From assembly GCF_008271805.1 (NCBI RefSeq), contig NZ_VSRY01000152.1, forward strand, positions 1 through 64,000: a stretch of DNA of 64,000 bases, written 5' to 3'. Both the position numbers and the translations under genes were made by a program. Positions 26,291 through 33,983 of this stretch are shown here, piece by piece (the stretch's first letter is position 1; every line of letters starts with the position of its first letter). The DNA comes from Streptomyces sp. TRM49041. GTDB taxonomy: Bacteria > Actinomycetota > Actinomycetes > Streptomycetales > Streptomycetaceae. The notes beneath the pieces were generated by a model. It was not told the origin of the DNA and did not search any database. It worked only from the letters and a program-made list of their open reading frames with translations.

Positions 26291-27120
26291 CGTTCGAGCC
26301 CGAGCAGCTCGGCCAGTCCTCCCAGGAACTCGCCGCCACACTGCGCAAGCTGCGGAAGCAGGCCGGTCTCTCCGGGGACCGGCTTGCCGCGCGCTGCAAC
26401 GTGTCGCAGTCGAAGGTGAGCCGGATCGAGAGCGGGAAGGTGCGCCCGTCTCTGGTGGACATAGAGCGCATCCTCAGGGCCTTGGACGCCCCGCCGGCCT
26501 TGGTCGCAGAGGTGTCCGCGCTGGCCCGCATCGCCGCTACGGAGTGGCAGGACGCAAGGTCGATGCGGCGGAAGGGTCTGGATAAGAAGCAGCTAGAGCT
26601 GGCCGGGCTCGAAGCGTCTTCGGCGGAGTTCCGGTTCTTCCTGCTGTCGATGCTCACGGCCCTGCTCTCCACCCCGGAGTACATCAGGGCCAGCCTCGCT
26701 CACATCCCCGGGGACCACAGCAAGGCCGTGGCGAGGAAGCTGGAGCGGCAGGAGGTCCTGTACGACCGCCGGAAGAAGTTCACCTTCATCGTCACCGAAC
26801 AGGCGGCCCGCTCCCCGTTCGTCTCCCCGGATGCCATGGCGGTACAGCTCGACCGGCTGGCGTCGCTGACCCACCTGCCGAACGTGCGTCTTGGCGTGCT
26901 CCCGATCGAGACGCGCCTGCCGGGGTGTCCGCTGAACACGTTCACCGTGTACGACGAGCGGCTGGCCACGGTGGAGACGACGGCCGGGGTCATGGTGTTC
27001 CGCGACCCGAGGGACGTCCGGATGTACCTCGATGAATTCGCCGGTTACGACGAGCACGCCCTCATCGGCGAAGACGCGCGGGAACGGCTGGCCGAGTGGG
27101 CGACGGCGTTCCGTTCCTGA
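26287..27120 (+). CDS. XRE-family regulator with DUF5753
   Basis: A 277-residue DNA-binding regulator. The N-terminal helix-turn-helix spans about residues 15-65 (LRKLRKQAGLSGDRLAARCNVSQSKVSRIESG). The C-terminal DUF5753 domain (about 100-270) includes PEYIRASL, LPNVRLGVLP and MYLDEF. This is the class called Scr1-family antitoxin-like regulators. It is coupled to DUF6879 by a 4-bp overlap and is probably a master regulator of the element. It may act at the CGCATA repeats upstream of the operon. Confidence 0.88.
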   Translation: MTFEPEQLGQSSQELAATLRKLRKQAGLSGDRLAARCNVSQSKVSRIESGKVRPSLVDIERILRALDAPPALVAEVSALARIAATEWQDARSMRRKGLDKKQLELAGLEASSAEFRFFLLSMLTALLSTPEYIRASLAHIPGDHSKAVARKLERQEVLYDRRKKFTFIVTEQAARSPFVSPDAMAVQLDRLASLTHLPNVRLGVLPIETRLPGCPLNTFTVYDERLATVETTAGVMVFRDPRDVRMYLDEFAGYDEHALIGEDARERLAEWATAFRS

Positions 27121-27212
27121 TCTTTAGTCCAGTACGCGACTGAACCTCGAATCGCCCCCTGCCAGCGGGCAAGGATGCCGTGCCATCGGAGAACGCACGG
27201 GAGGCGTACGAG

Positions 27213-27416
27213 ATGAGCAGCGAGCAGACCACCATGTCGGGACCCGTGCACCTGTCCCTTCCGTCTCCACCTCCAGACCCCGTATCGGGTTGTCGTGAGT
27301 GCCTCGGCTTCGCGGTGAGCAGAGCGAATGCCACCTCTGTAGGCGACTACTCGAAGGCTTCGGATATGAACGTGGCCCTCCATGCTCACCTGCGGAGCAA
27401 CCACGGGGGACGCTGA
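27213..27416 (+). CDS. Small zinc-finger-like protein
   Basis: 67 residues with C-x2-C (CRECLG) in the middle and H-x-H-x5-H (HAHLRSNHGG) at the C-terminus, a plausible single zinc site. No named family is recognised. The ATG at 27213 is preceded by GGGAGG. Its stop overlaps the next ATG (TGATG), so the two small genes are coupled. Such proteins are common in actinobacterial integrative elements. Confidence 0.65.
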   Translation: MSSEQTTMSGPVHLSLPSPPPDPVSGCRECLGFAVSRANATSVGDYSKASDMNVALHAHLRSNHGGR

Positions 27417-27658
27417 TGGCGCGTGCCACCCTTCGGTTCGTGGCTCACCGGATCACGCAGCATCCGGACACGGACGTGACCTTTGAAGCGGAGTGCCTGC
27501 ACTGCAAGTGGAAGGCGGAGCCGTCGACGGATAGCGCGGCGGTTGATGTCGAGTGCATGAGTCACACCGGCCTGAGTAACCATCGTGGCTTCAGGCGGAT
27601 GTGTACGTCGTTCGCCATGGTGGTGCGGGCCGAGCCGGACAGACCCCCAGCGCACTGA
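27416..27658 (+). CDS. DUF7848-like small protein
   Basis: An 80-residue protein with CLHCKW, then ECMSHTGLSNHRGFRRMCTSF, resembling the DUF7848 pattern (...H.......HT.FR...). The cysteines and histidines suggest zinc binding. It overlaps the preceding gene by 1 bp. The function is unknown; the assignment rests on my memory of the family pattern. Confidence 0.6.
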   Translation: MARATLRFVAHRITQHPDTDVTFEAECLHCKWKAEPSTDSAAVDVECMSHTGLSNHRGFRRMCTSFAMVVRAEPDRPPAH

Positions 27659-27727
27659 GAGACGGCGAGCAACACAGACCAGAGGCGCGCTGGAAGGGGC
27701 GCGGCGTGAGCGACGTGCGCCCCTGTC

Positions 27728-28313
27728 TCAGGCGCTCTCTCCCAGGTGTCGGTACAGCGTGGCTCGGGAGACTCCGAGGGCCTTGGCGATGGCGCTGACG
27801 CTCTCGCCCTCGGCCTTCCTGGCGCGGGCCACGGTCAGTACGTCCTCGTCCACCACAGACGGCCGGCCGTCGGTACGGCCCTGCGTCTTGGCCGCTTCCA
27901 GTCCGGCCCGCGTGCGGTCCTTGATGAGCGAGCGCTCAAACTCCGCCATGGCCGCGATGATCTGGAAGAACAGGCGGCCATCGGCCGACGTGGTGTCGAC
28001 AGAGGAGAGCGCACCGTCGAGCACGCGGAACCCTATGCCGCGCTCGCGCAGGCCGTCGACGATGGACACAAGGTCGATGAGCGACCGGCCGAGCCGGTCA
28101 AGCTTCCACACGCACAGCACGTCGCTCGGTCGGGCGTAGTCCAGTACGGCCGTGAGCTGCGGCCGGTCGATGTTCTTCCCGCTGGCCGTGTCCTCGAAGA
28201 TGCGAGCGCACCCTGCGCCCGTCAGTGCGTCGCGCTGCAACTGCGCTTCCTGGTCGTCGGTGGAGACGCGGGCGTAACCGATGAGCTGGGCCGGTGGTGG
28301 TGTTCGTCGTCAT
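27728..28313 (-). pseudogene. Small serine recombinase (resolvase), N-terminal frame apparently broken
   Basis: From about 28298 leftward the frame encodes a resolvase: QLIGYARVSTDDQ with the catalytic Ser, VLCVWKLDRLGRSL, GRLFFQIIAAMAEFERSLI, and a C-terminal helix-turn-helix (SVSAIAKALGVSRATLYRHL). The only ATG upstream (28313, MTTNTTTGPA) is in a different frame, and the resolvase frame has a TGA overlapping that ATG with no ATG/GTG before the catalytic Ser. The first in-frame start is a TTG at 28240, which would lose the catalytic region. A 1- or 2-bp indel near 28290-28300 is the simplest explanation; programmed frameshifting or a sequencing error are alternatives. Confidence 0.7.
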
Positions 28314-28323
28314 GACGCGGACT

Positions 28324-28445
28324 GTCTCAGAACTCGTCTCAAAAGATCAAGTCCGAAGTGGGGTTCCGAGACGGGTTTTGAACAGATCTGCGTCCCTCGT
28401 GGGGGCGCGCTGCCTCGCGTCTCACAAACCTTGGTTATTGAGACG
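28324..28445. other. res-like recombination region beside the resolvase
   Basis: Site I candidate: CGTCTCA-14 nt-TGAGACG at 28418-28445, a perfect 7-bp dyad spanning exactly 28 bp, the usual length of a resolvase crossover site. A second pair, CGTCTCA (28335-28341) with CGAGACG (28368-28374), spans 40 bp, and another GTCTCA lies at 28324-28329. The motif is repeated five times in 122 bp, directly upstream of the resolvase gene, as expected for res. Confidence 0.6.
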
Positions 28446-28542
28446 ATCTTCAGCGGTCACCCCCTGTGCCGATCGCGAGCTGGTGCTCCATGGCGTTGTT
28501 GGCCCGAGTGGAGTCGCACGTCATCGTTCGCTGGCGCATACG

Positions 28543-29145
28543 TCAGGCCGTGTCTCCCCCGGCCGTGAACGCCTCGGTCTCATGGCGCGCCATCGCCTCT
28601 CGGCGTTCCTTCGCATATTGGGCTTCAACGGCCTCGGCCGTGATGCCCATGCTCTCCATGAGGGGGTCCAAGACCCTACGGCTGAAGCGTTCATCTGTCT
28701 GCGTGAGAAGTCGACAGTCCGCTTTCAGGTCTCTGCACAGCCTGGTCCGGCCAGCCTCGCTGATCATTTCTTGGATGCGCTCGCGCCAGAAGTTGTGAAC
28801 CAGGTCGTTACGCCGCTTCAGGCTTCGGGTGAGGTCGTCGACGACCTCTGGGTAGGCGCTGGTGTACGGCTCGACGCGTTTGATGAGCTTGCCCATCATA
28901 TCCTTGAAGCCTTGAGCCCAAGGGTCGCGGATGAGCTGTTCCCCCTGCTCCCTCGCCGTGGTGATCTTGGTGAGCGCGAGGGTGTTGACCAACGAGTGCT
29001 CAAGGCAGTTGGCCTTGTAGATGGCCAACCCGAAGAGGGCGTACACGGTCTTGTGGTCCGTGTCGTTGTCGTACTCGTTGTCCGGCTCAGGCTCCGGCTC
29101 CTCGCGCCAGGTCGGCTCATGCCTGACCACATACAGTCCATCCAT
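28543..29145 (-). CDS. HEPN-like alpha-helical protein
   Basis: A 200-residue soluble protein, predicted almost all helical. After an acidic stretch (EEPEPEPDNEYDNDTDHK) comes VYALFGLAIYKANCLEHSLVNTLAL, then RRNDLVHNFW. R112-N-D-L-V-H117 matches the Rx4H motif that marks HEPN ribonucleases, set after a long helix as in that superfamily. HEPN proteins often act in toxin or anti-phage systems. There is no obvious MNT-type antitoxin next door. The ATG at 29145 has GGAAGG upstream; a longer reading from 29283 is basic/Pro-rich and unlikely. The fold call is by motif only. Confidence 0.6.
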   Translation of the reverse strand: MDGLYVVRHEPTWREEPEPEPDNEYDNDTDHKTVYALFGLAIYKANCLEHSLVNTLALTKITTAREQGEQLIRDPWAQGFKDMMGKLIKRVEPYTSAYPEVVDDLTRSLKRRNDLVHNFWRERIQEMISEAGRTRLCRDLKADCRLLTQTDERFSRRVLDPLMESMGITAEAVEAQYAKERREAMARHETEAFTAGGDTA

Positions 29146-29458
29146 GCCTTCCAGTGTGCTGGCGAGGCGAGCCGACTCGTAGCGAATTCTGGGCACTTGG
29201 CTACTGGCCCCTGAGCCGACCTTTGGGGGTGGGGGATGACCCCTTGAGCCCCTCAACGGCGACCGCTGTGTCTGAGCAGCCAAGATTCCGCCACGGTTCC
29301 AGGGTTCGTCTGCCCTGTTCGCAGACTGCCAGGGCAGGGGCGTATGACCAGTTCATAGCCCTGCCGTACTGGCAGCGGCGTAGGACTGTAAGGAGCAGGG
29401 CCTTACGGCGGAGACAGTGGGGCGCGGCAGCGCCCCCCTTGGTCTTGCTGGCTTGCTC
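29146..29458. other. Non-coding, palindrome-rich stretch of the element
   Basis: No convincing gene. It holds several overlapping dyads: CTGCCCT/AGGGCAG around 29320-29340, GGCAGGG/CCCTGCC around 29333-29370, and ACAGTGGGGC at 29414-29423, whose partner GCCCCACTGT lies at 29476-29485 inside the next gene. The centre of that last dyad contains ggccccgatggggcc. This could be an origin, a structured RNA or terminators for flanking minus-strand genes. Confidence 0.45.
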
Positions 29459-30088
29459 CTATTGGCCCCGATGGGGCCCCACTGTCGTAGACCGCTTGCG
29501 ACCGTGGCGGCCGGTAGGTCGCCCCCTGCCGTTTTTCTTGCGCCGTTGCTCTTGTCCCTGAGGGCGCTGCCGCGCCCCTGCTGTTTGTTGCCGCTGGGAA
29601 GGCAGCTTGCGTCTGTCGGCCCCGATGGGGCCGCACTGCACTGGGGCTAAATAGATAAGAGAGCACGCGAACGTTTCCGCAGGTCGGGTGCCATGCCGGT
29701 ATACGCCAGACGTGCTCTGACTACACGTACCGCGTGTGCTCACCGGTCCTGATGGAGTCGGCAGGGGACCTGCGCCCTTGCCCTTCTGGAACAGGTGGGG
29801 AGGAAGGACGAGGCAGGCGGCCCCGGAACGGGGCGATACAAGGTCCAGTTCCTTGGCGCGGGTCACCGCGTTGCGGGTGCTCTGGTCGGACAGTGGCTTG
29901 CCGTTCTTGCCCAGCAGGGTGGCCAGCCGGCCAGGCTCGAAGCCTGCGTGTCCCTGCCTGTCCGCCCATCCGATGGCGGCGAAGTGCACGCGGTAGGCGA
30001 GAGGGTGTCCTGGGTTCTGCGCCATGCGTCGGTACTCGTGCTGGGAGATCGCGCCCCACGAGCGGTCATGGCCGAAGCTGATAGCCAC
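29459..30088 (-). CDS. Winged-helix-like DNA-binding protein (possible replication initiator)
   Basis: 209 residues. The N-terminal half (WGAISQHEYRRMAQNPGHPLAYRVHFAAIGWADRQGHAGFEPGRLATLLG...TRNAVTRAKELDLVSP) looks like a winged-helix domain of the kind seen in plasmid and phage replication proteins, ending LVLPPHLFQKGKG. The C-terminal ~80 residues are basic and low complexity (RQRPQGQEQRRKKNGRGRP), coded by the palindromic region. The GTG at 30088 has AGGAAGGGG upstream. It overlaps the start-proximal zinc protein gene, so the two are coupled. The function is a guess from general shape. Confidence 0.55.
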   Translation of the reverse strand: MAISFGHDRSWGAISQHEYRRMAQNPGHPLAYRVHFAAIGWADRQGHAGFEPGRLATLLGKNGKPLSDQSTRNAVTRAKELDLVSPRSGAACLVLPPHLFQKGKGAGPLPTPSGPVSTRGTCSQSTSGVYRHGTRPAETFACSLIYLAPVQCGPIGADRRKLPSQRQQTAGARQRPQGQEQRRKKNGRGRPTGRHGRKRSTTVGPHRGQ

Positions 30089-30197
30089 CGGTCGCACCCC
30101 CTTCCTGCGGGGCGTGGCCGCAGTCGTGCGTCTCTCCCTCGACGAGGGGTGAGGTGCAGACCTCACAAGTCCAGACGACTTCGATCGTGATGTTCAA
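30066..30197 (-). CDS. 43-residue zinc-ribbon-like peptide
   Basis: A TTG-started reading frame encoding CEVC near the N-terminus and DCGH in the middle (C-x2-C ... C-x-H), a likely zinc knuckle. AGGAG lies 9 nt before the TTG at 30197. It overlaps the downstream wHTH gene by 23 bp. Small size and an unusual start make it easy to miss, but the ribosome-binding site and the coupling support translation. Confidence 0.5.
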   Translation of the reverse strand: MNITIEVVWTCEVCTSPLVEGETHDCGHAPQEGGATGGYQLRP

Positions 30198-30343
30198 GGC
30201 TGGCGACTCCTGGCGCTGGCCGAGGACAGCACGGAGCCGCGCCTCGGCGTTGGGTGGAAGTCACGCAGTACCGTCCTACGCTTCGGGATGTCCTCGACGT
30301 CCCTGCGAGCCCCCTCGGGATCGCGGCCCCTCACGGAGTGGCC

Positions 30344-30398
30344 AGCTCTACCGCCGTTGAACGGCGGGAGCTACGGTGTCCGCTCCCAGAAGGAGCGG
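30344..30398 (-). terminator. Two tandem hairpins downstream of the integrase gene
   Basis: CCGCCGT/ACGGCGG (30351-30357 with 30361-30367, extended outward by GCTC/GAGC) and CCGCTCC/GGAGCGG (30380-30386 with 30392-30398, 5-nt loop). They lie in the 300-bp gap between the integrase stop and the next minus-strand gene and probably terminate integrase transcription. The rest of 30198-30497 shows no gene I can support. Confidence 0.55.
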
Positions 30399-30497
30399 GA
30401 GAGTCTTCCTATCCGGAGCCCGGGCCGGCCGTCAAGCCGGAACACCTCCGGGTCTGGCTGACCGAGCCGCCCGGAGATGTCTGTCCCTGCTCCCTCG

Positions 30498-32072
30498 TCA
30501 GAGCCTTGCGGCGAAGTCGTCACCCTTGATGACCAGGCGTTCGCGGACGTCGCGCGGGATCTTGAGCCGCAGGTGTACGGACGGCGCGCGCACCCCCTTC
30601 ACCTTCGTGCGGGTCACCTCGCACGTGACGCCCACGCGGCGCAGGTCCTCTGCCATGGCCTCCATGCCGCCCGCTTCCCATGTCTCCCGGAAGGTCTTGC
30701 CGTTGTGGACAAGGACCCACCGGTCCTGCGTGGTCTCGGGATCGATGGCGTTCAGTTCTTCCGTAAGCTTGTCGAGGGTCTCCTCCGCTCGCTCGCGAGT
30801 GAACCGCGTCTTCGAGAAGCGGCCCTCTGGTTCGAGCTCCGCCATGTAGTAGGAGATGGCGTCTTCGAGCCGCTTCACTTCGGCGCGTGCCTCGGCTCCC
30901 TTCGCGTACTCCCGGACCTGGACGGGGAAGTCGCCGAGGACGCGCAGCACGTCGCCCACGAGGACGTCGTAGACGTCCTGCGGGTTGGGCGCGCCGAGGC
31001 CGCCGCCCTTGCACTTGCCGCAGCGCAGGTACGTGTAGCTCCGGCCGTTGCTCATGTTCTTCTGCACGGTCATGTTGGTCGAGCAGTCGACGCAGATGAG
31101 TACGCCGAGGAACTGGGTCGCTCCGCCCGCCTGCCGGGTCGGCTGGCTCTTACCTCGTCGGTCGAGTGCCGCTTGGAGGGTGTCGAACTCCTCCTCGGTG
31201 AAGATCGGGGGGCCGACCCGTATCGGCTTGCCGTCGTTGCCGAGGACGAGCTTGCTCCGTCGCTTCCCGCCCTGCTTGTTCTCCTCGACCCGGTAGCCCA
31301 TGAGCGCGGGGTTACGTAGGCGTCGGAGGAGAGTCGACGTGGTGAGTCCTGTCGACATGAGCCGGGAGCGGACGAGACAGAGGGCCATGCGGCGGGCGGA
31401 GACGCCTCGGAGCGCCATGCGTCGGGCCCAGTGCAGCGCCCTGTGTGCGCTCGGCTCGACGGCGAGTGCCGGCTTGCCGTCCACCTTCGTCGTTACGTAG
31501 CCGTACGTCGGTTTGCCCACGAGCCATGAGTCCTGCGTGCGCGCGTAGTCCCACAGTGATGTGACGCGGGTCGACGTGTTCGCCGCTTCGATCTCGGCGA
31601 TGCCACCGATGAGCGTGACCATGATCCGGCCCACGGTCGTGCTGAGGTCGATCGCGTCGTTCTTCGACACGAGGTTCTTCCCGTACCGCTCGCACCACTC
31701 GATCATCGTGGACAGGTCCGTCATGCGACGGATGAAGCGGTCGAGCTTCCAGAAGAGCAGAGCGTCGAACTCCGGAGCCCGGTTGTTGAGCCACTCCCCG
31801 AGCTCCTTCCGCTTCCACGGCGGAACCTTCGTCGCCGACACGTTGAGATCGGAGGCGACGCCGACGACGCGGTACCCCTTCTCTCTGGCCAGGAGACGCA
31901 GGTCGAGTTCCTGCCGCACCGGCGAGGTCGTGTCTTCCGTAAGTACGGACAGGCGGACGGAGAGGAGTGCGCGAGGGGCGTCCTCGGGGAGCAGGGCCTC
32001 CGCCCGCTTCAGGTCCTCCAGGAGGGCCAGGTCCGAGGCGGTCCACTCGCTCTCGATGTCGTACGTCTTCAT
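30498..32072 (-). CDS. Large serine recombinase (probable integrase of the element)
   Basis: A 524-residue site-specific recombinase. The catalytic domain (about 35-190) has R40-L-S42 followed by the SPVRQ motif, LLFWKLDRFIRR and GRIMVTLIGGIAEIEA. The Recombinase domain follows (YGYV...ARRMALCL...LRNPALMGYRV). A zinc ribbon (CVDC...CGKC) and a C-terminal coiled coil (about 415-450, EVKRLEDAISYYMAELEPEG) complete the large serine integrase layout. It is the only integrase in the element, so it most likely recombines the sites at 25170 and 34979. It now lies 2.9 kb from attR because of the nested insertion. A small dyad AAACAC/GTGTTT at 32126-32145 sits in its promoter region. Confidence 0.92.
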   Translation of the reverse strand: MKTYDIESEWTASDLALLEDLKRAEALLPEDAPRALLSVRLSVLTEDTTSPVRQELDLRLLAREKGYRVVGVASDLNVSATKVPPWKRKELGEWLNNRAPEFDALLFWKLDRFIRRMTDLSTMIEWCERYGKNLVSKNDAIDLSTTVGRIMVTLIGGIAEIEAANTSTRVTSLWDYARTQDSWLVGKPTYGYVTTKVDGKPALAVEPSAHRALHWARRMALRGVSARRMALCLVRSRLMSTGLTTSTLLRRLRNPALMGYRVEENKQGGKRRSKLVLGNDGKPIRVGPPIFTEEEFDTLQAALDRRGKSQPTRQAGGATQFLGVLICVDCSTNMTVQKNMSNGRSYTYLRCGKCKGGGLGAPNPQDVYDVLVGDVLRVLGDFPVQVREYAKGAEARAEVKRLEDAISYYMAELEPEGRFSKTRFTRERAEETLDKLTEELNAIDPETTQDRWVLVHNGKTFRETWEAGGMEAMAEDLRRVGVTCEVTRTKVKGVRAPSVHLRLKIPRDVRERLVIKGDDFAARL

Positions 32073-32125
32073 GGCTACGGAGAGTACAGATTGGATGTGG
32101 TCTTGTCTCGTTATTTCTCACGTAG

Positions 32126-32145
32126 AAACACACATCAGGGTGTTT
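32126..32145. promoter_or_regulatory. Dyad in the integrase promoter region
   Basis: AAACAC-8 nt-GTGTTT, 54 bp upstream of the integrase start, in a locally AT-rich segment. A 10-bp palindrome caaccggttg follows at 32163-32172. One of these may be an operator; neither matches a site I know. Confidence 0.3.
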
Positions 32146-32227
32146 GATCATGGTGAACCGTCCAACCGGTTGCGTCCGGCGCGTGTCCGGGAATGCTCAC
32201 CAACCCCGTCTGCCTGGTGGGCTGGTT

Positions 32228-32347
32228 CTAGGGCGCGTATCGAGTCGTGATCAATCGGAGGGTTTCGCTCTCGTTGATCTTCGTCCTGGTGGATCGTCCG
32301 GTGTGGGTGGTGCCTGTGTTCGCACCGGCCGGAATACGCTCTCGCGG
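32228..32347 (+). repeat. Left terminal inverted repeat of the nested unit
   Basis: 120 bp matching the reverse complement of 33984-34103 with about six mismatches and no gaps. Confidence 0.9.
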
Positions 32348-32366
32348 TGGCCGGTTGCAGCGGAAC

Positions 32367-32927
32367 ATGCACCATCCTCAGGAGCCGCCCAGCGGCATAC
32401 ACCCACTGCTTGCCGGGCGCTTCAGCCCCTACCGGTTCGATCCGTCGGCGGTTGTCGACGACCACGCCCTCGGGCTGCTGCTGGAAGCCGCGCGGTGGGC
32501 ACCGTCGGCGGGGAACTCCCAGCCGTGGGGCTTCTTCGTCGGCAGGCCCGGTGAGCCGGAACACGACCGGGTGATCCCTCACCTCGCGCCGAGCTCGGCC
32601 CGCTGGGCGACGGATGCGGCCCTGCTCGTCGTCACGCTGACGCGTCGGCACGTCGATGACACCCAACTGCTCTACTCCGAGTTCGCGGACTACGACCTCG
32701 GCCAGGCCATCGCCCACATGACTGTTCAGGCCCAGGCCATGGGACTGGCCACGCACCAGTTCCGGGCCTTCGACCTGGAAGGGCTCACCAAGGAGCTGGA
32801 CCCGAACCCAGGCTGGATGATCGTCTCCATGGTCGCGGTGGGCAAGGCGGCCGGCGGACCTCCGGAGGGCCGTGACCGGCGCAGCGTCGCGCATCTGCGC
32901 TCCGCTCCCTGGGCACCGGCGGAGTAA
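32367..32927 (+). CDS. Nitroreductase family protein (cargo)
   Basis: A 186-residue FMN-dependent oxidoreductase that would reduce nitro, quinone or flavin substrates with NAD(P)H. The fold signature is EAARWAPSAGNSQPWGFFV for FMN binding; the dimer-interface helix is DYDLGQAIAHMTVQAQAMGL, and a C-terminal FMN segment is seen near MVAVGKA. The length is normal for the family and the frame is intact. The ATG at 32367 lies 20 bp inside the left inverted repeat; a longer reading would start within the repeat. A TACGCT -10-like box at 32335 inside the repeat may drive it. Confidence 0.85.
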   Translation: MHHPQEPPSGIHPLLAGRFSPYRFDPSAVVDDHALGLLLEAARWAPSAGNSQPWGFFVGRPGEPEHDRVIPHLAPSSARWATDAALLVVTLTRRHVDDTQLLYSEFADYDLGQAIAHMTVQAQAMGLATHQFRAFDLEGLTKELDPNPGWMIVSMVAVGKAAGGPPEGRDRRSVAHLRSAPWAPAE

Positions 32928-33548
32928 CAGCCAACACCGTTGCGTTCACGTCTGTGAGCGGTTCGAGAGTCTGTGTTCGAAGAACGCGACGGTGGTGTGG
33001 ACGGTGTAGTCCTGACTGGTCGCGGGGTGTTGTCCGGGTTCGGTCCGTACTTGCTGGTCGGGTTCATGCGGGTGACGGGCCTTGACGCGCTGCCGGTGGC
33101 GGGCGGGTACAGGGCGTCAAGAACGGCCCGGCCTTGGTGCCCCGGCACGGCCACCCCGCCAAGCCCGCCACCGGCCTGCCCATACGACGCCCGATCCGCC
33201 GGGAACCTCACACTTCTGGCGGCGTTCCCGAAAACCCACACCAGCCCCCTACGAACCAGCCCCGCCAGGGTTCACGCGACGCGCTCACCGACGCGTTGGA
33301 CGCGGTGAGTCCGCCGAGCGGCACCCCGCCGCGGGCACTTGCGACTCACGGATGAGCGTGACGCCCGACGCCGCTGGCGGTCGTACGGTCGGTGAGCCGG
33401 ACGGCGAAGCGGGCCGTCTCCTCCTCGGCCGGGCTCGCCGGCCTTGCCGCCGCGCCTTGGTGGAGGCGCGTGTCAGTGGCGTGGGAGACGATGGTGGCAC
33501 CATGGCGGGCAACCTGTCCGGGCTCGCCGATGACCGTTGGGGGGATCG
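32928..33548. other. Gap inside the nested unit without a supported gene
   Basis: About 620 bp. All long frames are Arg/Pro/Ala-rich and look like non-coding GC-rich DNA. I see no DDE transposase motif. It may hold the remains of a lost transposase or simply promoter DNA for the next gene. Confidence 0.5.
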
Positions 33549-33938
33549 ATGGGATCGCGCAGTGACGAGCTGGTGCTGAAGCTCGGGGCGGAGATTCTCA
33601 CGGACAAGAAGTACGCGGACGACCGGTGGCAGGGGATTGCGCTGGTCGGTCAGGTCACCGGGGGAACCGAGAGTATGAACGGCTATGTGTACTTCGCGGA
33701 CGGGGATTTCGAGGCTCGCACGCCCGCGACCATGGATGTTCTGTGCACGATCGGCATGTTGCACGGCGAAATGAAGAAGGAGGGGAAGGGAGCCTGGCAT
33801 CAGTGTTTGATCCACATCACCAGGCCGGACCTCCGGATACGGATCCGGTTCGAGTACGACGACCCGAAGCGCTGGTCACCGAAGAAGCTCTCCCGTGACA
33901 TGAGCGAGTACGCGGACTCGCTCAAACCGGAGAGCTGA
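33549..33938 (+). CDS. Immunity-like small protein (cargo)
   Basis: A 129-residue soluble protein: LKLGAEILTDKKYADDRWQGIALVGQV, then RIRFEYDDPKRWSPKKLSRDMSEYADSLKP. The IRFEYDDP.RW ending recalls polymorphic-toxin immunity proteins of the YezG/DUF600 type, but the match is only by pattern. No toxin gene adjoins it, so it would be an orphan immunity gene. The ATG at 33549 follows GGGGGGA. It is the second cargo gene of the inverted-repeat unit. Confidence 0.6.
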   Translation: MGSRSDELVLKLGAEILTDKKYADDRWQGIALVGQVTGGTESMNGYVYFADGDFEARTPATMDVLCTIGMLHGEMKKEGKGAWHQCLIHITRPDLRIRIRFEYDDPKRWSPKKLSRDMSEYADSLKPES

Positions 33939-33983
33939 AAGAGGCCGCCGACTCGGCAAGGGGCCGGTGGGGAGGCTCGCCGG

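Noticed and set aside
27723..28330. ctgtctcag direct repeats flanking the resolvase as a target-site duplication
   Set aside because: The left copy overlaps the resolvase stop region and the right one is part of the res-like array; 9 bp of the same motif is better explained by recombinase-site similarity or chance.
32928..33548. Degenerate transposase in the nested unit
   Set aside because: I read all six frames for DDE or HUH motifs and found none; calling a remnant would be guesswork.
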